Origin: CADEDH01 sp050330635
GTDB taxonomy: Bacteria > Actinomycetota > Acidimicrobiia > Acidimicrobiales > SZUA-35
Assembly: GCA_050330635.1 (NCBI GenBank)
Contig: JBHJNQ010000037.1
Coordinates: 1 to 64,000 of the forward strand
DNA: 64,000 bases
Reading direction: 5' to 3'
Numbering within the stretch: the first letter of the stretch is position 1; each line of letters starts with the position of its first letter. Below are positions 41,830 to 50,147 of the stretch, in pieces. A program made the translations under genes and the position numbers. Below the pieces are notes generated by a model. It had not been told where the DNA came from. It worked only from the letters and a program-made list of their open reading frames with translations, and did no database searches.

Positions 41830-42912
41830 TCAGCGGTCGGTGACGAGGTCGACTCCGATGAGCAAGGTGACCACGGCATCGCCGTCGGCCTCGTCATCGG
41901 CAACAGTAGTCGCCCCCACCGCCAGTGCAAGGTCCGAGACAGCTGACTGATCGACCTCGGGCGGTACGACCAGCACGGTGGTACCTCCATCGAACGTCGG
42001 GGCGTTGCCGATCTCGACCACCTCGGCGCCGGTGGCCGCCAGGTCGGCGGCCACGGTCGCCAGGTCGGCGGTGCCGGTTCGGTCGACGACCCGTACCTGG
42101 ATCCGATCGCCCGGCACCGCCCCGGCCGGGATCGGGACGATCTCGCGCACCAGGGCCTCGACGGCATCGGCGTCGGGCTCGGGACGGGGGGTGACGGCCA
42201 CCAGCGGCAGGTCGACCACCTGGGCCGAGGGCCCGCTCACCTGGGCGATCACCGCCGCCAACGGGTCGTCACCGGCGGGCGGGTCGGCCAGCGTCGACGA
42301 CCAGAAGAGGTGCCGACGGAACAGCACCGTGACCGGATCCGAACCGGGGGCCGGACGGCCCAGGAACAGGGCGGCGTTGTCGCCGTCGACCGTCATCGGC
42401 CCCACCGCCAACAGTGGCTGCCCGTCGGGGCCGGCGACGGGGTCGGGATTGCTCACGGCGTACGTCGACGAGCCCAGCACGGCCGGCCATCGCTCGGCGT
42501 CGACCACGTCGTGGGTGGGGATCCGCAACCTCAACGTCCGACCCAGCGACGCCACGGCGGCTGCCGGGTCGCGCCCGGCCAGGGGCTCACCCTCGACGAC
42601 GAGCGTCCCGGGGATCACCACCACCGTCCCCCCGGTCGAGTCGTCGATGTGTCCGACGAGCAGCGCGATCCCCGTGAGGTCGCCGTCGTACATCTCGACC
42701 ACGGCGTGCAACGGGCTCGGGTCGACGACGGCCCGCCACCCCGGTTCGCCCGGTTGTGGTTCCTCGACGAAGTGCCCGGCGTGCGAGTCGAGGAGCGCGT
42801 GGTAGCCAGCGATGGCCAGAAACGGGATCGACATCACCAGCAACAGTTCGGCACCAACGAACAGGGCCATGACCCGACGGCGTTTCGTGAGCAGGGCGGC
42901 AGGCCAACTCAA
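41830..42912 (-). CDS. LytR_C-domain protein, LCP-like but degenerate
   Basis: A membrane protein of about 360 residues. A KRRR stretch and one helix (LFVGAELLLVMSIPFLAIAGYH) precede a domain vaguely like LytR-CpsA-Psr transferases (LLVGHIDDSTGGTVVVIPGTLVV). The C-terminal LytR_C domain begins RIQVRVVDRTGTADLATVAADL. The LCP arginine of S-I-P-R-D is replaced (V-I-P-G-T), so ligase activity is doubtful. TTG 42912 overlaps the nadD stop; ATG 42870 is an alternative. Genes of this type commonly sit between nadD and rsfS in actinobacteria. Confidence 0.75.
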   Translation of the reverse strand: MSWPAALLTKRRRVMALFVGAELLLVMSIPFLAIAGYHALLDSHAGHFVEEPQPGEPGWRAVVDPSPLHAVVEMYDGDLTGIALLVGHIDDSTGGTVVVIPGTLVVEGEPLAGRDPAAAVASLGRTLRLRIPTHDVVDAERWPAVLGSSTYAVSNPDPVAGPDGQPLLAVGPMTVDGDNAALFLGRPAPGSDPVTVLFRRHLFWSSTLADPPAGDDPLAAVIAQVSGPSAQVVDLPLVAVTPRPEPDADAVEALVREIVPIPAGAVPGDRIQVRVVDRTGTADLATVAADLAATGAEVVEIGNAPTFDGGTTVLVVPPEVDQSAVSDLALAVGATTVADDEADGDAVVTLLIGVDLVTDR

Positions 42913-43496
42913 GAGCCCTGACGATAGAGCGCTCCGGTCGTCAATAGTTGCACCACCCGCTCGGGGGTCAGGTGCCGGATGGACCGACCGGCCGCCACCA
43001 TGGCCCGCAGCTCGGTGCTCGACAGCGCCAGGCCGGGGATCTCGACGTGACGGCACCGCCATCCCGAGGGCGGGCCGCCGTCGGTGCCGGGGCGGTTGAC
43101 CACCACGATCTCATGGCGCCGTCGCAGCTCGTCGGCCCGGTGCCAGGTGTCGAGGCCGGCGGCGGCGTCGGCGCCGACGACGATCGACCACGCCACGTCG
43201 GGCTCGCGGCGTTGCAGCTCCTCCACCGTGGCGATCGTGTAGCTGGCGCCGCCGAGCTCGAGCTCTATCGCCGACGCCGTCACCCGGTCGAGCCCGTCGA
43301 CCGCGGCCTCGACGAGCGCCAACCGCTCCGCGGCCGCGGTGATCGTCCGACTCCCCTCCTTCTGCCAGGGGCGGTTGCTCACCACGAGGCGAACCTCGTC
43401 GAGCCCGACCTGGTCGAGGACCTGGTCGGCGACGACGAGATGAGCGAGGTGGGGTGGATCGAACGTGCCGCCCAGCAAGCCGATGCGCCGCGTCAT
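42909..43496 (-). CDS. nadD: Nicotinate-nucleotide adenylyltransferase
   Basis: A 195-residue NadD that makes nicotinate adenine dinucleotide from NaMN and ATP in NAD synthesis. It has GGTFDPPHLAHLVVAD (nucleotidyltransferase H-x-x-H motif), WQKEGSRTITAAAERLALVEAA, and the C-terminal ISSTELR-type motif as LALSSTELRAMVAAG. ATG 43496 fits better than ATG 43520, which would add residues before the strand RRIGLLGGTF. First gene of the nadD-rsfS operon. Confidence 0.95.
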   Translation of the reverse strand: MTRRIGLLGGTFDPPHLAHLVVADQVLDQVGLDEVRLVVSNRPWQKEGSRTITAAAERLALVEAAVDGLDRVTASAIELELGGASYTIATVEELQRREPDVAWSIVVGADAAAGLDTWHRADELRRRHEIVVVNRPGTDGGPPSGWRCRHVEIPGLALSSTELRAMVAAGRSIRHLTPERVVQLLTTGALYRQGS

Positions 43497-43825
43497 CGAC
43501 CACCCTGTGTCATCGAACAACTAGTGTCATCGAGCACCCTGTCCGTCGCCCCGAAGGGCACACAATCCCCGGACTCTCGTCCCGCCTAGCGGGGAACTTG
43601 AGAAAAGACGGCAAAAAGTGACGCATGTCACTACCCAGCGAGGACTGTTCATACTAAAAAGAGTGTTTGGACCTGTAGCGGCTCCATCCCGCCCTGACGC
43701 TTGTCACCACGGGAATTCCGATCCGAAACCCACGCCGGTACCAGCGAGCCTACCAAGTCCGATCCGATAGGGAAATCTTCCTTGTCCAGCCCCCCACAAG
43801 CAGCCCGCTAAAAGAAGCATGCCCC
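43497..43825. other. Regulatory intergenic region between nadD and a sigma factor gene
   Basis: About 330 bases with no gene. It contains a GTGTCATCGA direct repeat near nadD, an A-rich stretch at 43600-43617, a palindrome at 43617-43632 and an A+T-rich CATACTAAAAAG patch near 43650. The divergent promoters for nadD and the sigma gene must lie here, but I cannot assign exact boxes. Confidence 0.45.
43617..43632. promoter_or_regulatory. Perfect palindrome AGTGAC-GCAT-GTCACT
   Basis: A 16-base perfect inverted repeat in the regulatory region ahead of the sigma factor gene, close to the A+T-rich patch that may hold its promoter. A dimeric regulator site is the natural interpretation; the regulator is unknown. 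Confidence 0.4.
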
Positions 43826-44665
43826 ATGAGTGATTCTGTAGGACAATACCTCAACGAGATCGGCCTCGTGCCCTTGCTCACCGCGGACGAAGAACGCGAG
43901 CTGAGCCAGATCATCGAGAAGGGTCGCGACGCCCAAGAGCTGATCGATGCCGGCGACAACTCCGCCGGCAATCGACGAGCCGTACGCGCCGCCGCCCGCG
44001 CCAAGGATCGTTTCATCCGCGCCAACCTCCGCCTCGTCGTGAGCGTTGCCCGCCGCTACCCGCTCCCACCGTCTATGGAGCTCCTGGACCTGATCCAGGA
44101 AGGCAACCTCGGCCTGGAGCACGCAGTCGACAAGTTCGACTGGCGGAAGGGCTTCAAGTTCTCGACCTACGCCACCTTCTGGATCCGCCAGGCCATCGGC
44201 CGGGCACTCGACCAGAAGGCCAGCCTCGTCCGCCTGCCGGGCGATCGGTCGGCGAGCCTCCGGGCCGCCCTCCGTCAGGTGTCGGGCGACGGTGACGAGC
44301 TCGACGACGAGCACGCACGGCTCCACCGGCTGACGACACCCACCTCGCTCGACCGCACCATTGGTGACGACGACTCCAACGAGTTGGTCGATCTCCTCCC
44401 CGACGCCACCCCAGGCCCGGAGTTCGAGGTCATGGCCAAGGCCGAGGAGACGATGGTCACCAGCCTCCTCGACGTGCTCGACCCCCGGGCCAAGTACGCC
44501 GTCGAGCAGCGCTTCGGCCTCAACGACGGCCGCAAGCGGAGCTACCGCGAGGTCGGCGAAGAGCTCGGCGTCACCGCCGAAGCCGCCCGCCGTCTGGTCA
44601 AGCGGGCCGTCAGCGCCGTCCGCGACCAGGCCGGCGACGTCATGAGCGACTTCGACGCCGCCTGA
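43826..44665 (+). CDS. RNA polymerase sigma-70 family factor (group 2-like)
   Basis: A 279-residue sigma factor lacking region 1.1. Region 1.2 is SVGQYLNEIGLVPLLTADEERELSQIIE. Region 2 is RFIRANLRLVVSVARRYPLPPSMELLDLIQEGNLGLEHAVDKFDWRKGFKFSTYATFWIRQAI. Region 4 has DPRAKYAVEQRFGLNDGRKRSYREVGEELGVTAEAARRLVKRAV. It is like principal sigma factors but shorter, so an alternative sigma of group 2 is likely. A strong intrinsic terminator follows, and a palindrome lies in the long upstream region. Confidence 0.9.
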   Translation: MSDSVGQYLNEIGLVPLLTADEERELSQIIEKGRDAQELIDAGDNSAGNRRAVRAAARAKDRFIRANLRLVVSVARRYPLPPSMELLDLIQEGNLGLEHAVDKFDWRKGFKFSTYATFWIRQAIGRALDQKASLVRLPGDRSASLRAALRQVSGDGDELDDEHARLHRLTTPTSLDRTIGDDDSNELVDLLPDATPGPEFEVMAKAEETMVTSLLDVLDPRAKYAVEQRFGLNDGRKRSYREVGEELGVTAEAARRLVKRAVSAVRDQAGDVMSDFDAA

Positions 44666-44687
44666 CCCGTCATCTGAACGCACGTCG

Positions 44688-44721
44688 AACGGGCCGTCCC
44701 CTGCCGGGGGTGGCCCGTTTT
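44688..44721 (+). terminator. Rho-independent terminator after the sigma gene
   Basis: AACGGGCC (44688-44695) pairs with GGCCCGTT, followed by a run of four T. The inner sequence is also G+C-rich. It lies 22 bases after the sigma factor stop codon. Confidence 0.9.
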
Positions 44722-44824
44722 GCGCCCCGGGCCCAGACCGACAGGGACCCGGAATCCATGTCACCCTCGTGACCACCGGAGAAACCGCGTTGCCACCGCA
44801 CCGGCGAGACGTGAGACTGTGCGG

Positions 44825-46213
44825 GTGAACGAACAGTCCGGCGCCGACAACCACACATCCACCACCCCTCCCGCCCCCGACTGGGACCCCGGCACCTGGC
44901 GCAGCCGGCACGCCGCCCAGCAGCCGACGTGGCCCGACGACGCCGAGTTGGAGCGGGTCGAAAAGGAGCTCGCCACCCTGCCTCCCCTCGTCTTCGCCGG
45001 CGAGGCCCGGGAGCTGCGCAGCCAACTGGCCGGCGTGGCCAGGGGCGAAGCGTTCCTCCTCCAGGCGGGAGACTGCGCCGAGTCGTTCGACGGATTCAAG
45101 GCCGACGCCATCCGCGACAAGCTGCGGGTCATCCTGCAGATGGCGGTCGTGCTCACCTACTCGTCGGGGGTGCCGGCCGTGAAGGTCGGCCGCATCGCCG
45201 GCCAGTTCGCCAAGCCCCGGTCCCAGCCGACCGAGACCGTCGACGGCACCGAACTGCCCTCGTTCCTCGGTCACATGGTCAACGACCTCCCCTTCTCCCC
45301 CGGCGACCGCCGACCCCAGGCCGACCGCCTCCTGCGGGCCTACCACCAGTCGTCGTCGACCCTGAACCTGCTACGGGCGTTCACCAAGGGCGGGTTCGCC
45401 GACCTGCACCGGGTCCAGGCTTGGAACCAGGAGTTCGTGGCCAGCTCCCCCGTAGGCCAGCGCTACGAGAGGCTCGCCACCGACATCGACCGGGCCCTGC
45501 GGTTCATGGAGGCGGCCGGGATCTCCTCCAAACATCCCGAGATCCACGAGGCCGACTTCTTCACCAGCCACGAAGCCCTCATCCTTCAGTACGAAGAGGC
45601 CCTGACCCGTCGCGACAGCCTGACCGGTGACTGGTACGCTTGCTCGGCCCACATGCTCTGGATCGGTGAGCGGACCCGCCAGCTCGACGGGGCCCATGTG
45701 GAGTTCCTGCGGGGGGTGGGCAACCCCCTCGGCTGCAAGATCGGCCCGACCGCCACCCCGGACGAGGTGTTGTCCCTGTGTGACGTCCTCGACCCCGACC
45801 GGGAGGCGGGGCGCCTCACCCTCATCTCCCGTATGGGGGCCGACAAGGTGACCGAGGGCCTGCCCCCACTGCTCGAGGCCGTGCGGGAGTCGGGGCACCC
45901 CGTGGTGTGGGCCTGCGACCCCATGCACGGCAACACCTTCACCTCCGACAGCGGCCACAAGACCCGCCACCTCGACGCCGTCACCGCCGAGGTCGCCGGC
46001 TTCTTCGAAGCCCACCGCTCGGTCGGCACCTGGCCCGGCGGCATCCACATCGAGCTCACCGGCGACGACGTCACCGAATGCCTCGGCGGTGAGCACCCGG
46101 TCGGCAACAGCGACCTGGCCAAGCGCTACGAGACGATGTGCGATCCGCGCCTCAACGGTCGCCAGAGCCTCGATCTGGCGTTCCGGACCGCGGCACTGCT
46201 CCAGCAGACCTGA
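44825..46213 (+). CDS. Class II 3-deoxy-7-phosphoheptulonate synthase
   Basis: A 462-residue class II DAHP synthase, first enzyme of the shikimate pathway (PEP plus erythrose 4-phosphate). Metal-binding cysteine is in LLQAGDCAESFDGF. Further signatures are RIAGQFAKPRS, GNPLGCKIGPTATPDEVL, SRMGADKV, DPMHGNTFT and GGIHIELTGDDVTECLGG. The start is GTG 44825. Length is normal for the plant/actinobacterial class. It stands alone after a terminator. Confidence 0.95.
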   Translation: MNEQSGADNHTSTTPPAPDWDPGTWRSRHAAQQPTWPDDAELERVEKELATLPPLVFAGEARELRSQLAGVARGEAFLLQAGDCAESFDGFKADAIRDKLRVILQMAVVLTYSSGVPAVKVGRIAGQFAKPRSQPTETVDGTELPSFLGHMVNDLPFSPGDRRPQADRLLRAYHQSSSTLNLLRAFTKGGFADLHRVQAWNQEFVASSPVGQRYERLATDIDRALRFMEAAGISSKHPEIHEADFFTSHEALILQYEEALTRRDSLTGDWYACSAHMLWIGERTRQLDGAHVEFLRGVGNPLGCKIGPTATPDEVLSLCDVLDPDREAGRLTLISRMGADKVTEGLPPLLEAVRESGHPVVWACDPMHGNTFTSDSGHKTRHLDAVTAEVAGFFEAHRSVGTWPGGIHIELTGDDVTECLGGEHPVGNSDLAKRYETMCDPRLNGRQSLDLAFRTAALLQQT

Positions 46214-46304
46214 CCTGCCCGTCGCCATAACGCGACACGATGTGAACCTCGTTGCGTTATCGACTCCGGGGGTCGGCAACGCGACAGAAAACGGATGTCG
46301 ACCG

Positions 46305-46994
46305 TTAGGCGAGCTCGCCCTGGAGGATGCTGTCGCCGCTGTGGGTCGGATCGCCATCGTCGGGTTCGATCGAGATGTCGACCACCCTGAAGCGGTCGAG
46401 ATCGATCCCCTCCGGCACCTCGAACGTGCCGTCCTCCCCGATCGCGCCCAGCGACACCAGGTCACGCAGCTCCGACCCGTCGAGGTCGAGGAGCCACAGC
46501 TCGTAGAAGGCGTCATCGGTGGGGATCAACCCCTCCACCGCCACGGTCAGCTCCCGCCCGTCGAGCTCGGCCCAACCATCGCCGGTGAACGAGCCGAGGG
46601 GGTCGAGGGTGGCGAAGGCGTCCGGCTCCGACGGGCTCGACCGCACGGCCAGCCCCAACGGGAGGGCGACCAGCAACAGGGCGGCGGCGATCCCGACGAT
46701 GGCCGCCGTGATCGGACCCCGCCGACGCCGCCGGGCCTCCTCGATCGGTACCACCACGTTCGGCGTCGAACGCAGGATCGAACCGGGCGCTTTCCTCCCC
46801 CCGCTGGCGTCGCCGCCACCGCGTCCAGCACGGCGCCCACCGGCCGCGTCGTCGGCGACCGCCTCGGCGTCGAGGTCGGCCAGGATCCGTTCCCAGAGCC
46901 CGGGCGGTGGGGTCTCGTCGATCACGTCGGACGGTCCGGAGGACAGCAGCGCCGCCAACTCCTCGAAGCCCTCTAACTCGCGATCAGCGGCCAC
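46305..46994 (-). CDS. RskA-type anti-sigma factor
   Basis: A 229-residue single-pass membrane protein. The cytoplasmic N-terminus (about 1-90) should hold the sigma factor. The membrane helix is ITAAIVGIAAALLLVALPLGLAV. The extracytoplasmic part is an RskA C-terminal domain (WAELDGRELTVAVEGLIPTDDAFYELWLLD...GSELRDLVSLGAI). The classic H-x3-C-x2-C zinc motif is not seen. Its start overlaps the end of the ECF sigma gene by 11 bases, the usual sigma/anti-sigma pairing. Confidence 0.88.
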   Translation of the reverse strand: MAADRELEGFEELAALLSSGPSDVIDETPPPGLWERILADLDAEAVADDAAGGRRAGRGGGDASGGRKAPGSILRSTPNVVVPIEEARRRRRGPITAAIVGIAAALLLVALPLGLAVRSSPSEPDAFATLDPLGSFTGDGWAELDGRELTVAVEGLIPTDDAFYELWLLDLDGSELRDLVSLGAIGEDGTFEVPEGIDLDRFRVVDISIEPDDGDPTHSGDSILQGELA

Positions 46995-47583
46995 GGCTGA
47001 CCTCCAGTTCCCGCTGCAGAGCCTCGAGGCCGCGGCGCATGTGGCTCTTGACCGTACCGAGCGGTAGCGTCAGCCGCTCGGCGATCTCGGGGTGGGTCAG
47101 TTCGGAGTAGAACCCGAGCTCCACCACCTGTCGGCGGATGTCGGGCAGGGTGCCCAGGGCCCGGGTGATCACGAGCTGATCGACGATCCGCTCGACTCCC
47201 GCCTCGCCGCTGGCGACCTCGACCCCGGTGTCGGCCACCGGAACCGACGGCCGCCGCTCGGCCGCCCGGTAGTGGTCGATCGCCTTGAACCGGGCGATCC
47301 CCGTCAGCCAGGCGCCGATCGTGCCCCGCTCCGGGTCGAACCGATGACGTGATCGCCAGGCGTCGAGGAAGACCTGTTGGGCCAGATCCTCGGCCTCGTT
47401 CCCCACCATGCGCCGGCACAACCCCATCACCATGGGACCGAACTCCTCGAACAGGTCCCGCAGCGCCGAGCGGTCTCCCGCCCGCAACCGATCCTCCAGC
47501 GCGACCCCCACCCCGCGAGGATAACGGCCGGTGACGCCGACGAGGGCAACCGGGACCGCAACCGGGGGGAGAAGGAATGTCAT
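46984..47583 (-). CDS. ECF RNA polymerase sigma factor (SigK-like)
   Basis: A 199-residue extracytoplasmic-function sigma factor. Region 2 is DRSALRDLFEEFGPMVMGLCRRMVGNEAEDLAQQVFLDAWRSRHRFDP with GTIGAWLTGIARFKAIDHYR. Region 4 is LPDIRRQVVELGFYSELTHPEIAERLTLPLGTVKSHMRRGLEAL. ATG 47583 follows a very strong GGAGGAGGAGGTG; the longer frame from 47613 is less likely. The RskA-type anti-sigma gene overlaps the 3' end and keeps it inactive at the membrane until a signal arrives. Confidence 0.92.
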   Translation of the reverse strand: MTFLLPPVAVPVALVGVTGRYPRGVGVALEDRLRAGDRSALRDLFEEFGPMVMGLCRRMVGNEAEDLAQQVFLDAWRSRHRFDPERGTIGAWLTGIARFKAIDHYRAAERRPSVPVADTGVEVASGEAGVERIVDQLVITRALGTLPDIRRQVVELGFYSELTHPEIAERLTLPLGTVKSHMRRGLEALQRELEVSRGR

Positions 47584-47685
47584 CACCTCCTCCTCCGACG
47601 GCGAGGCCGCCATGGATTCGCTGCAACGTCGCCATCGAAGGGGCCGGCGCCCGCAGCGGCCGCGCTGCCCGTCTCGGGCCCTGGA

Positions 47686-49170
47686 TCAGACCAGGTTGTC
47701 GACGAACTTCTCGAGCTGGCGCAGGTTGCGAACCTCGAACGTGCCGTCGCAGTGGGCGCCGTAGTCGCCGACGATCGAGTCGCCCGTGTTCCAGTAGGCG
47801 GTCGGCTCCGGGTTGAGCCAGAACAACTTCCGGGCCCGGTGCTGGATCTCCTTGGTGATCCAGGCCTGGGAGGCGTGGTAGTTGTTGCGGGCATCGCCAA
47901 GGATCAGCACCGTGGTCTTCGGCCCGACCTCCTTGCCGTAGCGCTCCCAGAAGACCTCGAGGGCGTGGCCGTAGTCGCTGTGGCCGTCGACCCACACCAC
48001 GTCGGCCTCGGTGTTGACGCGATGGATGGCCTCGGTGATGTCGTCGACCCCCTCGAAGTAGTCGGTCACCTCGTCGAGCCCGTCGATGAACACGAAGGAT
48101 CGGACCCGGCTGAACTGGCTCGAGATGGCGTAGACGAGGTGGAGGGTGAAGCGGGCGAACGCCGCCACCGACCCCGAGATGTCGGCGATGACGAAGATCT
48201 CGGGCTTCGCCGGTTTCGGGTGCTTGAACCGGGGCTCGGCCGGCACGCCACCGTAACTCAACGAATGGCGGACCGTGCTGCGGAAGTCGAGCGGACCCTT
48301 GCGCTTGTGCTTGCGCTTACGGGCCAGGCGGACCGCCAGCTTTCGGGTCAGCGGGTAGATGGCCTTGCGCAGGGCCGCCATCTCCTCCCGGCTGGCATGC
48401 ATGAAGTCGACGTCTTCGGGAAGGGGTTTGCGCAGGGTCTTGGCCATGGCCTCCGCCCCCCGGTCGGCCACCAGGCGACGCCGGATCTCGGCTTCGATCT
48501 CCTTGCGCAACTGATCGATGCGGACCTCGAACTCGTCCTTCTCGAGCCGCTCCTCGAACGGGGTCAGCCCGTCGGGAGCGTCCTGGCGGGCCTGTTCCAT
48601 CAGCCGTTCGAGCACGCCATCGAGGTCGAGGTTCCGCAACGTCCGGTACAGGTAGTAGGTTCCACCCACCGGTCGTCCCGGCTCCATGCCGGCGAAGCGC
48701 TTGACGGCCTGACGGGCCAGGGCCCGCATGAGGGTGTCGTCGCCCCGGAGCAGGGCCTGGTAGAGCAGCTCGGCCAGCTCCTCGGGCGTGAGGCCGTTGC
48801 CACCGCCGCGGCCACCCTCGCCCTGCTGGCCCTCCTCGCCCTCGTCGGCGTCGGGGTCGAAGTCGAGATCGCCGAACGGGTCGTCGGAGTCGGGATCGAG
48901 CGAGTACTCCGTCCCCCGGAGTGAGAAGTACACCTCGAACAGCGTCTCGAACGTCTTCCAGTGGGAGTTGTTCTTGACCAGCGTGGCCGCCAGGGCGTAC
49001 TTGAAGGCGTTGCGATCCTCGAGGGGGATGTGACGCACCGCCTCGGCGGCGTCGATGTTCTCCGACAGCGACACCGGCAACCCGGCGTTGCGGAGCTCGA
49101 CCACGAAGCCCTCGAGCAGGTCGAACAGTGGCTTTTCGGTACTCGACGGCTCGGCCGACGCGGTGGTCAT
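47686..49170 (-). CDS. VWA-domain (CoxE-like) protein paired with MoxR
   Basis: A 494-residue protein with a C-terminal von Willebrand A domain: EIFVIADISGSVAAF (metal-binding D-x-S-x-S), then FVFIDGLDEVT and TTVLILGDARNN. The N-terminal 300 residues are helical and charged, with an acidic low-complexity stretch (about 90-125). Such proteins work with MoxR ATPases in assembling or inserting cofactors into target complexes. It lies 35 bases downstream of the MoxR gene on the same strand. The client is not evident. Confidence 0.9.
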   Translation of the reverse strand: MTTASAEPSSTEKPLFDLLEGFVVELRNAGLPVSLSENIDAAEAVRHIPLEDRNAFKYALAATLVKNNSHWKTFETLFEVYFSLRGTEYSLDPDSDDPFGDLDFDPDADEGEEGQQGEGGRGGGNGLTPEELAELLYQALLRGDDTLMRALARQAVKRFAGMEPGRPVGGTYYLYRTLRNLDLDGVLERLMEQARQDAPDGLTPFEERLEKDEFEVRIDQLRKEIEAEIRRRLVADRGAEAMAKTLRKPLPEDVDFMHASREEMAALRKAIYPLTRKLAVRLARKRKHKRKGPLDFRSTVRHSLSYGGVPAEPRFKHPKPAKPEIFVIADISGSVAAFARFTLHLVYAISSQFSRVRSFVFIDGLDEVTDYFEGVDDITEAIHRVNTEADVVWVDGHSDYGHALEVFWERYGKEVGPKTTVLILGDARNNYHASQAWITKEIQHRARKLFWLNPEPTAYWNTGDSIVGDYGAHCDGTFEVRNLRQLEKFVDNLV

Positions 49171-49205
49171 GTGGTGGGGCCTCTCTGCGGTGGGGCAGGC
49201 CGGGA

Positions 49206-50105
49206 TCAGGACCCGGCGCCCTCGAAGTGGGTGGGGGCGTTGGAGCTGAACTCCTTGATCGCCTTCTCGATGTCGGACCGGTACTTGAGGAGGATGTTGA
49301 CGGTGTTGATGGCGTCGGTTTCGTCGATGTTCTGGATGCCGAGCAGGACCAGCGTGCGGGCCCAGTCGAGGGTCTCCGACACCGACGGCGACTTCTTCAG
49401 CTCCAACTGCCGTACCGACCGGACGATGCGGGCCACCTGATCGGCCAGCTTCTCCGTGATGTCGGGGACCTTGGTGAGGACGATCTCCTTCTCACGGTCC
49501 AGATCCGGATAGTCGATGTGGAGGAACAGGCAACGCCGCTTCAGTGCCTCCGACAGCTCCCGGGTGTTGTTCGAGGTGAGGAACACCATCGGAATCTGCT
49601 TTGCTTCGATCGTGCCCAACTCGGGAATCGACACCTGGTAGTCGGACAGGATCTCGAGAAGGAGGGCCTCGGTCTCCAGCTCCACCCGGTCGACCTCGTC
49701 GATCAGCAGCACCACCGGATCGTCCGCCGTGATCGCCTCGAGGAGGGGCCGGGGCAGGAGGAACTCGTCGGAGAAGATATCGTCCTTGATGTCGGTCCAC
49801 GAGGTGTCCTCGTCGCCCTTCTCCACCTGGATGCGGAGGAGCTGCTTCTTGTAGTTCCACTCGTAGAGTGCCTTCGACTCGTCGAGACCCTCGTAGCACT
49901 GCAGTCGAATGAGCCGAGCGCCGGACATCTCGGCGACCGACTTGGCCAGCTGGGTCTTGCCGGTGCCGGCCGGGCCCTCGACCAGGATTGGCTTGGCGAG
50001 ACGGTCGGCCAGGAAGGTGACACCGGCGATGGACTCGTCTGCCAGGTAGTCGACCTTACGGAGCCCGTCGCGCACGGCGTCAACGGTGTCGAAACGGTGG
50101 GTCAT
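49206..50105 (-). CDS. MoxR family AAA+ ATPase
   Basis: A 299-residue MoxR ATPase. Walker A is VEGPAGTGKTQLAKSV, Walker B is VVLLIDEVDRVE, sensor 1 is FLTSNNTRELSEALKRRC, and a C-terminal lid domain follows. It starts at ATG 50105 and is the first gene of a two-gene operon with the VWA protein, its usual partner. A divergent CbbX-like AAA gene starts 42 bases away, so both promoters share a very short region. Confidence 0.93.
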   Translation of the reverse strand: MTHRFDTVDAVRDGLRKVDYLADESIAGVTFLADRLAKPILVEGPAGTGKTQLAKSVAEMSGARLIRLQCYEGLDESKALYEWNYKKQLLRIQVEKGDEDTSWTDIKDDIFSDEFLLPRPLLEAITADDPVVLLIDEVDRVELETEALLLEILSDYQVSIPELGTIEAKQIPMVFLTSNNTRELSEALKRRCLFLHIDYPDLDREKEIVLTKVPDITEKLADQVARIVRSVRQLELKKSPSVSETLDWARTLVLLGIQNIDETDAINTVNILLKYRSDIEKAIKEFSSNAPTHFEGAGS

Positions 50106-50147
50106 GGGAGACACCGTACAAGACGACCTGGTTGCAGGGTCAATACG

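Noticed and set aside
46227..46260. ATAACGC...GCGTTAT inverted repeat as a bidirectional terminator between aro and anti-sigma genes
   Set aside because: The stem is only 7 bp with a 20-base loop and no T tract.
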